Shown here: positions 35,501 through 44,500 of the stretch, piece after piece
Numbering within the stretch: the first letter of the stretch is position 1
How the letters are laid out: every line of letters starts with the position of its first letter
Source of the DNA: Blastomussa wellsi
Lineage: Eukaryota > Cnidaria > Anthozoa > Scleractinia > Plerogyridae
DNA length: 64,000 nt
Reading direction: 5' to 3'
Assembly: GCA_947652115.1 (NCBI GenBank)
Contig: OX393564.1
Span: 11,242,373-11,306,372 of the forward strand
The notes under the pieces: model-generated
Told to the model about the DNA's origin: nothing
The model's input: the letters and a program-made list of their open reading frames with translations, nothing else
Database searches by the model: none
Translations under genes and position numbers: made by a program

Positions 35501-38500
35501 AGCGGATCTTGGAGAGGACTTCGCTTTGAATGCCGTCGCGCAGCATGTTGTCCCGCTCGTCCTGCGAGAGGAATAGGTCCTCCCAGATGTTGAAGATGTC
35601 ATACCCCACCGTGTCCTGCAGTATGGTGCCCGCATACTTCACAACAAGCTTGTCGACCAGAGCGCGCCCGGCGTTTTGAATGAGGAAGTTGTTGGGTTCC
35701 CCTCCAGACAAGTCGATGTTGAAAAGCAGTGCGAGCGAGCCGGGCACGAGGACCTCGTTCTCATTCAGCTTGGGCACAGAAACATACAGGGTCCCGCTGG
35801 GGCTGGCATCGCTACGATCAAAGGTGAGTTTTGCAAGCAACTCCACATTTCGTGACAGTAAAAATTTGATTAAATTCCCCCAGCGTAAAACAGAACTTCT
35901 TTACTGCACGCTCGGCTTTCATCACGCCGAGATTTTTTCTTTGTACGTTGGACAAAGGTTTGCTTGCACCGCCATCATCTATATGAATAAAAAATATTTT
36001 TTGTTTAACATACAATGGCGGAAGGTGAACACTTTGGATACGACGACCCTGAACTTGACCATGCTATTGACCACGATGACGATGACGATGAACAAGAGAC
36101 CAATACAACCCGTCAAAACACAACCGGTCCATTTCAGCCTGGCTCTGCATCGACACCCTACTATGGTGGCAAACAATATGAAATGCAAACAATGCAGCAC
36201 GAACAGAGCGGGATGCCTGACACTTCTTTCACCGAGGAAACTCCTTTGGTGGGCAGCAGTTCGCAATCACTGAGTGAAAAAGCTTGGTTTGCTGCAAAAG
36301 AGCAATTTCTGAACATGAGCTCAAGCGAGCTTGAGATATTTTACAGCCCAAAAAACGGAAGGCTTCAAGTTAAAATGTTTGGCTCTGGAAAAAAGGCATA
36401 TGACATATTTACCACAAAAATCTAAATCCAAGCCTTACCAAAGAAATAAAAACTGCACTCGAAAAGTCCATTTTTGAATTAAAGGAAGCAATAAATGTAA
36501 ACGCTTCCCAGCCCGTGGTTTGCCCCGTACGTGAAGCGGAAATCGGTTGACGGGTCAACGTCGAACTCTGCGCACAATCTTTTGTAAGAACCTACGTTGT
36601 AATGGTTGTTAATCTGACTGAATGTTGGGTCGCCCGGCAATGCGCTGAAGCTTTGGATGCCTGCGAGCTGATACAGGATGCGTCGAACCGTGAAGTACAT
36701 GTGGAAGATGTAAAAAGCCCGCACCTGCTGCGGCAGATTCAGCGTTGTGTGATCTTTGTCAAATACGTCACGTGAGATTCCGCAACCTGTCGTCGCACAC
36801 CAAACTGCAAAGTTCAGCTGCTGTTCCCAGAAAGATTGATCTGGCCCCGCAAGCCATTTTTTGCGGGCTTTGACGTTTCGAACTGTATCTTTTCCTTTTG
36901 AAATATCTCTCTGAACTTTGTTGTAAAATACTGGTCAGGCGTTACATAAATATTCATTGAGTTGTTGAATATTTTCTTCAAACTTGGTGCAGCGTCTTGA
37001 AATTCAACCGGCAGCAAACTTTTTTCTGCGCTGGGTGATAACTGGTAAGCGCGCTTTTCATGCCTGCACTCCAATATTTGCGGTCTGAACCGAAGACGCT
37101 TTGCAGACTGCCTTCACCCTCTTTGTAAAATATTTCAGCTGTTGCTGTGTGGTCCAACGCTAAAATTGTCTGTGCTACAAATTTGCTTTTGTTGGCCTTT
37201 GGAAACCGTGCAGAAAAAGCCGCCCATGCCTTCTCTTGTGCAGCCTTCGTGATTTTTTTCGCCTCGGGGTTTTGGTTCCATTTTATGACGTTGGCAGACT
37301 GCGCTCTTTTTTCGAGATAGTCAAACGCAACAGAATCTGATTGTGTACGTGCAGTTTTGAAGATGTTCATCTTTTATTACTCCCCATTATTTTTTAATTG
37401 GAAATTTATGTGCAACAAAAATAAAATGGTTGTGCTTACTATTTCTACGTCTTCTAATCCATGCACCGTCAATTTTGACAACCCGATTCCAGAGGCCACT
37501 GTCGTAAGGCTGTTGTCTTGTTCGCTTTATAATTCGTGGAATAATTTGAAAAACGATGGGGTAATTTCAATGTCTGATCCAGAAGGTAGACGTTCTGTTC
37601 CCATTACTATCCCCAGAGGGTATTACACTCTTGAAAGTATTGCTCAAAATATAGAAAATGCTTTCGCTAAATTTAATATAAAACTACCCACTGAAATAAA
37701 TACACCAGTTGGTGCAATGGTAATTAACAACATTGAAATAAATCTTGACAGTGACTTTCGAAAAAGTCCACTATCAAACGGCCGAACAGCAAAACTTTCG
37801 TGACGCTTCGACAGGCAAATATGTACATGTAAACAGTGTAATGCTTTCAGTAAAAGATGATGACGGTCAGCTATTTGATTTTAACGATCAACCACTACAA
37901 TTCGAATTGCAAATCAATTGAAAAATAAAATCTGTTTATATGCAATGTCTTCAGCAAATGTGTTGCCAAGTGCTCCGCCTGATAATATTTATCCAGAGCT
38001 ACCCCTCTCAAGAACCCCAGAAAATTTCCGGCTAACTGAGATCAGCAAAATTGAAAAAGAAATAGCTGATGAGGCAGAGCATTACAGGCTTGTGTTGAAA
38101 AAATACAAGAAAGCTTGTAAAGTGATTCACTATTCCGTGGTCTCTCTTGGCGCTGTATCTGTCGCCCTGTCTTCCGGGGCCATTGCAACTTCACTTACTG
38201 GTGTCGGAATTGTGGTCGGAGCGCCTACAGCAGGAATAGCAGCCCTTTCAGGTTTTGCTTCCACAGGCCTGTCAGTTGTTAACAAGAAGCTTGAAAGGAA
38301 AGTTAAAAAGCACACGAAAATTCGAGCTCTGGCACTTGCAAAGCATGACTCAATAAAAAGCTCTGTCTCTCAAGCTCTTGACGATAACAATGTTTCCGAC
38401 TCAGAATTCAAACAAATAACACGTGAAATGCAGAAATATCGTGAACTCAAAGAGAGTTTGTGCTCAAACTTGGCGAAAAAACAGACCGATTTACGCCAGC

Positions 38501-41500
38501 CGGATATTGAAAAGATAAAAAAACAGGTTCTGCAAGAGTTTCGAAAAAAACTGGCAGCGTCCAGCACAAATTTGAACTAAACTTTGAGAGAAAAAACACA
38601 AAAGTCTCTCTGAGTGTTATAAAAAGTATTTGAGCCCGCCTGGGCCCTACTGGTAACAGGGGGTGCTCAGAAATCTCCCCGGGATTTCAAACCTTGCTCC
38701 CAGAGGTAAATTGGGAACTGACAGCCGCCTTGTCAGCGGCCGGAAAGTCCTGGCCGGGGCTAGGCAACAAACAGCCACCGAGCACCCCCCGACAAGGGTT
38801 TTGTCCTGTTATGTGACCTGTCACGCGATGTCACGCGTGACTGTAACACACAACATCACACAACGCCACGCGTGACAGTAACGCGTTCTTTTCTTATTAC
38901 ACTTGTGGATATGATGTGAGAAAATAATTTGTTGCCAGGTGGTTGTCGATAACCCCTCCTCCTTCCTTACTAGTAATAGCTGAAGTTAATGAATACACAC
39001 CTGATCTTCAGCCATTTATTTACCTATTTTAAAGCTCGCAACATGCGGAAATTTTCGTGCATTGGGTGGTTAAAAATAGGCAAATAAATGGCTGAAGATC
39101 AGGTGGTATTCATTAACTTCCGCTATTACTACTTATAATAAGGTAATACCGCTCAGAGGGTCAAACTTTATATATAAGTATATGACCTCCATTAAGTCTT
39201 ACTAGGGATATTATTTAACATTCACAGGCTTTTCTGTTTAGGTTTCTTCTAGATCAGAGAATATCAGAACATTTTGGGGCATAAAATATATTTTTATCTT
39301 ATCTGTTCTGTTGACTTGTCCCATAAGCATATTGGATTTTATTACATAATTATAAGCTTTGCTGTCAAGGTTTGTGCTAGCTGAGGACATAGGAAAAATC
39401 CTATAGGTCAATGTTCTGTACCTTTCTTTGCAAGTCCAGTCTGATATACATTAAATTGCTAATAAAAAGGTTAATTATTCTTTCTGAATGTAGTCTTGTT
39501 TCTCAGGGTGGCACTACGTTGAAAATGTTATCACCTGGTGTGCATTCGTTCAAATATGAAAGGCCACCCAAATGATTGTAGGCAATAAACACTGGGTATT
39601 TTAGAGAGGCGCAGTGGCCTAATGGTTAGTGCGCTGGACCCTGGATCGGACGGTCCGGTTTCGAGTCCTGGCCGGGGCACTGCGTTGTGTTCTTGGGCAA
39701 GACACTTTACTCTCACAGTGCCTCTCTTCACCCAGGTGTACAAATGGGTACCGGCGAATTTACTGCTGGGGGGTAACCCTGCGATGGACTAGCATCCCAT
39801 CCAGGGGGGAGTAGAAATACTCTCTGTCGCTTCATGCTTCAGAAACCGGGGATAAGCTCCGGCCTGATGGGCCACTAGGCCCGACAGCAGACTTACCTTT
39901 TATTTGTTTGGTTCCATGGCATTCATATTTTTTTACAATTGTCACTCCTCCAACAACTTCTTAGAAGAAAATCACTTAACCCCGCCCCGTCCAGAAAGTA
40001 TTGAAAATTCCTGAGAAGAGGGTGGGGGGGGAGGGGGCGGGGGCTCAAAAACCAAACAAGTAAAGAAATATATGAAGTTCAATTTGAATTTCTATCGGGG
40101 TTCTGTAGGTGTGTAAAATATATGAAGGCAAGGAGGGAGAGCAAGAATAAAACATTCAATTAATAGGATGTTGATGTCTTCAAAAATGGTGATAAAAAAA
40201 TTGAGAGGACTTTACCAGTATGCTTGCCGTAACTGCAGAAAACACTTTGCCTGTTGTATATTTTTTGGGGTGTTTAGATAGATGGATAAAACGATCATTT
40301 GACCAATACACAGATCAAAAAAAATAAATAGAAACAAAGCCAATGTAAATTTTGAGCCTAAATATGGTGACTTACATTTCAGTTTGTAGAATTTCTCAGC
40401 AGGGGAGCAACTCCAAACTTTGTTCAGGTATTTTATTCATCACAATTGCTACGTTCCATCTACACAGTTATAGCGTGACGTGCCTTAGTGTGGCCACCCA
40501 ACAAACTTTTTTGACAAGTTATAATTAGCCAATCAGACAGCGCAAATTTGTTCAAAGCTGTTGTCACGAAACCTGTCAACTCAAACAAATTCACGCTCTC
40601 TGACTGGCTAACTTGTCAAAAACGTTTGTTGGGTGGCCACACTAAGGCGCATCGCGCTGTAAATAATCTGCAAACATAATCTGACCATTTACTGATGGTA
40701 TCAGGGTTGTCAGTAGGTTTTTGAGTAGCAGGTTCTATCCAAAAAGTAGGCGGCTATTTCCATTTTATTTCTCCGATATCACGCTCAGAACTGACCTACT
40801 AACATTAGGAGTAGCTGGCGCAGTATTCGGAATAGCCAGTGAAATGTGCTGGTTGTGGCTTATTTTGACAACCCTGTGGTATTGTTATTATTATTATGTT
40901 CATTTAGAATGACATGCCTACCCTGTGTATAACGATCAAGGGGCAGCTTAAGCAAAAGTGCCTCTAAGAAAATTCTACAGGACAATTGACAGTCGACACA
41001 TTTAATAGGATACAGCTCTTGTGTAATAAAAATCCAATGGCGACTTAAAGGGGAACTGAAGGCAAATATCATTATTTCTGAAACACATTCTTCAGAAAGC
41101 CTAACATTGGTAAAGTTTGGTTTGTGTAGTAATTTCATCCCGTTTCTTCATTTTGATGAGAACATTAGGTTTGAAGATGAGGTTTTCCAGCTTTTTGGGC
41201 CTTTGCATTGAGGGCTCAAAATGCATGTTGAGCGCCATGCTGTGATGTATAATGTGGGGAACACTGAGAATTATTCGAGCATCCAGCAGGCACAACAGTA
41301 TACCATGATAGAGCAAAGGTAAAGATCGATAAGGACATCATGTGTGCTGTAAGCAGGATTGATTAGTTTTATTTACTTGGCGTGATCTTCCCCATATCAT
41401 ACATCATAAAATACTGCTGACCCACCCGTTCTGAGCCGCAATGACAATGGCATAAAATCACACTGAAAACAGGTCTTTGAGGTAAAAAAATACAACAATT

Positions 41501-44500
41501 CCAAAAAGCTTTAAAGAATTATTGTACATGGTCAGAACTAAAAGAAAAAAGTCAATTTTTGCTTCAGCTCTCCTTTAATGGGGATAAAGTGTGACCCTCT
41601 GAGCGGTACTACCTTATTATATAGTACCGCTCAGAGGGACAAGTCAACAGAACAGACACAATAATTATATTTTATGTCCAAAAATGTTCTGATAATCCCT
41701 GATCTAGTAGAAACCTAAACAGAAAAGCCTGTGATCGTTACATAAAATCCAAAGTAAGACTTAATGGAGGTCATATACTTAAATATGAAGTTTGACCCTC
41801 TGAGCGGTACTACCTTATTACATAGTGACGCTTAGAGAGACAAAGTAGAGACTCTCGATGGGTATTTCCGACGAAATCGAAGACGTGACGATCGCTATTG
41901 ATCGCTATTGATGAAACGACGATCTTAGAGATTGAAGCGACGATTTACAAATTATTAGCTTGTACATTTAGACAAAATATTGGCCAGTCAGACCTAAAAG
42001 ATTTGAATATGAAAATCATTTGATCCACAATCAAAAGAAAACGTTAGAAAAAAATCTTAAAGGTCCGTGTGCGCAAAACAATTCTTGACATAAAATCGAC
42101 GATTTCGTTGAAAAATCAACGATTTGATGAAAAAAGCGCGACGAAATCGACGAACGCACGTGCCCATAGAGAGACTCAAAGTACGTAAGCTGCACGGTCT
42201 CGTATGAACGCTTAAAATCAAAATTTGGCACCATTTTTAAACCTCGATGCCAATAAGTCGAAATCGAGATTAGGTACCATTTTCTTTAAACTAAATGCCA
42301 ACAAATTAAATCGAAATTCGGTGCTTTTTTAACCTAACCGCCAATAAATCGAAATTTGGTTCCATTTTAATCTCAAATACCAGCAAGTTAAAATCGAAAT
42401 TTGGTCTTTTTGTTTGAGCGACAAGTGATCATGACAAGTGATGTGTCACGCCAAAGCAAACGCGACTTTCCTTTGTCGCAGACATGTAAAATGGAGTATC
42501 TAGAAGCCAACATAGAGATCATTAGAGAGTTTGTTAAAGAGAACAAAACCCACAAGCAGATAAACAAAATTCTTTTGGAAGCCTTTCCTGAAGTTAGAAG
42601 AGGTTTTTCGGAAAGAAACATTAGGATAATACACTTTAATACAAAGATTCACAAACAGTCACCCGTCGGTAGATCTATTAAATTATGCTGTGATGGCCCT
42701 ACAGAAAGAATCTCAGCTTTTGTTGACCACCTCATTAGCACAAAAACAAGCTTCGCATCTAAAAGATACAACAGATTTTCTTAACTTCATCGAGAAGACT
42801 AAACTTCTTAAAACACCGTTCTTGTCTCAGTGGACGTAACCAGCCTCTACACGAACATACCACAGGAGGAGGGTATCACTACTTTATGCTAAGCACACGA
42901 AGAGTTTTATAAGAACCACCCCCTCCCATTCCTACAAGGTATTTAGGAGAAATGCTAAGTCTGATTCCACAAGTAAACCTGTTCCAATTCAATGGAAAAA
43001 ATTACATCCAAACTCATGGAACAGCCGGCAACGAAAATGGCCGTAGCTTTTGCTAACATATTTATGGCCAAAACGGAAAAAAGAAATACACAGACAAAGT
43101 CACACAAAACCCATCTTTAGCATCGATGATGTCATCTCTGTGTGGGACACAAGCAGAGATAGAATACTAAGAAAAACTAAGAAAGTTGTAAACGGGTCAA
43201 TTTTTTGTCGTTACCTAATACCGTTTTCAGTTTGACAGACCGTTTCTTTTTCTATCTGCATTTTGACTTTAATCGTTCGCAGCCCTGTTTTATCGGTTTT
43301 TGTCGTATTGTTGTCTCGCAAAGTCAACTTTTTCACGTAGTATCAGCCTTGCAGTTATTTTAGCGTTTCTTTTTCGTTTAGCATGTTGTTTACGCACTGC
43401 AAATTGCAAAATAGCCAAATAACACAATTTAGGTACCCTATCTAAGGGTCACACCATGAAGAATGAAACCATACCCTATCCTGCGGCACATACCTATACA
43501 GCCCATATATGGGAGTACCTCACCTCCCCCGGATTCGAACCACGAAATCTGGGAGACGAACCCACACGGCGTGTCTCTCTGCGTCGACGCGTCTCGCGCG
43601 GCCATTTTTTCGGTTCGCGCTCGACGAACTAAGAAAAAAGGGACAGCTCGTAGTCTAGATAATAAACAACAACTGAGAGAAATCTGTAAGGAGCCCCCCA
43701 TCATCTCATATCGCAAGGTAAAGTAAAAAGTTATGTTTTCCAAGCTGAAGAGCATTTCCTGTTGAAAGTGATAAAAGGTATGATTATTTGATTAGTTTTC
43801 AACAACATAAAATGCAGCATTTGAAAAAAGGGCATCATTTCGACACCGAAAACCTATTTTCACAAGAAAACCAGAATTACCGGAAACTTTCACTGATTAA
43901 ATATACCCTCAGAGTTAGAACTTAAGAACGTTCAGAGCGAGCAGGATTTTCATTTTAGTTGTTGCGCTGATATCCAGGATGAAGAAAAAGACTGAAAGTT
44001 CCAAGTTGATGTTAGTTCAATCCTCGCGGTGCTGGTTTCGGTTTGACTGAGTTAAACATAAATTCACTTTACACCGTATTGAAATTTCTTCGAAGAATAA
44101 AGATACAAAAAGCCGCAACTAACCGCGCCACATTGTTTTGTTGCAAGTTTTGGTCGATGTTTCTCGTTTTTCACCTTGCGTGATCAACTTGTCGCGCAAC
44201 AAAAACATTTTGTTGCAGGTTGAAGATTTTTGTCGCGAAAAGTAGAGAGCGGGTCAACTTTGAGACACAAATTTTGGCTTTGTTGCTCGTTTTTCATCAA
44301 ACTCTCAACTTGTCACGCAGCAAATTTGCTGAAGTTGCGCGACAAGTTGAGGGATTTTTGTATCTCGTATTTCGCCGCCTTTAGCTCCTGTTAAAACATC
44401 TTCGGAGACCCTGGGGCGGTTAGTCTGGGCGACACGAAGTAAACTGAGGCCCGGTTCATCACAGGCGGACCACCCGACGAGTTTCCCACCGATCAATGGC

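Larger units (their letters stand above)
35028..38885. mobile_element. Remnant of a Polinton/adinto-like (capsid-bearing) element
   Basis: Five genes in alternating orientation resemble a block I associate with capsid-encoding Polinton-like or adintovirus-like elements integrated in cnidarian genomes: a capsid-type gene (minus), a small acidic protein (plus), an unknown gene (minus), a putative minor structural gene (plus) and a membrane protein (plus). No DNA polymerase, integrase, ATPase or protease was seen, and no TIR could be defined, so only a fragment is present. It lies in intron 4 of TMEM26. The right limit is approximate. Confidence 0.5.

Noticed and set aside
43500..43620. Second tRNA/SINE head (box B GGTTCGAATCC, minus strand)
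   Set aside because: No box A at the right distance, and the neighbouring sequence looks like MITE debris.
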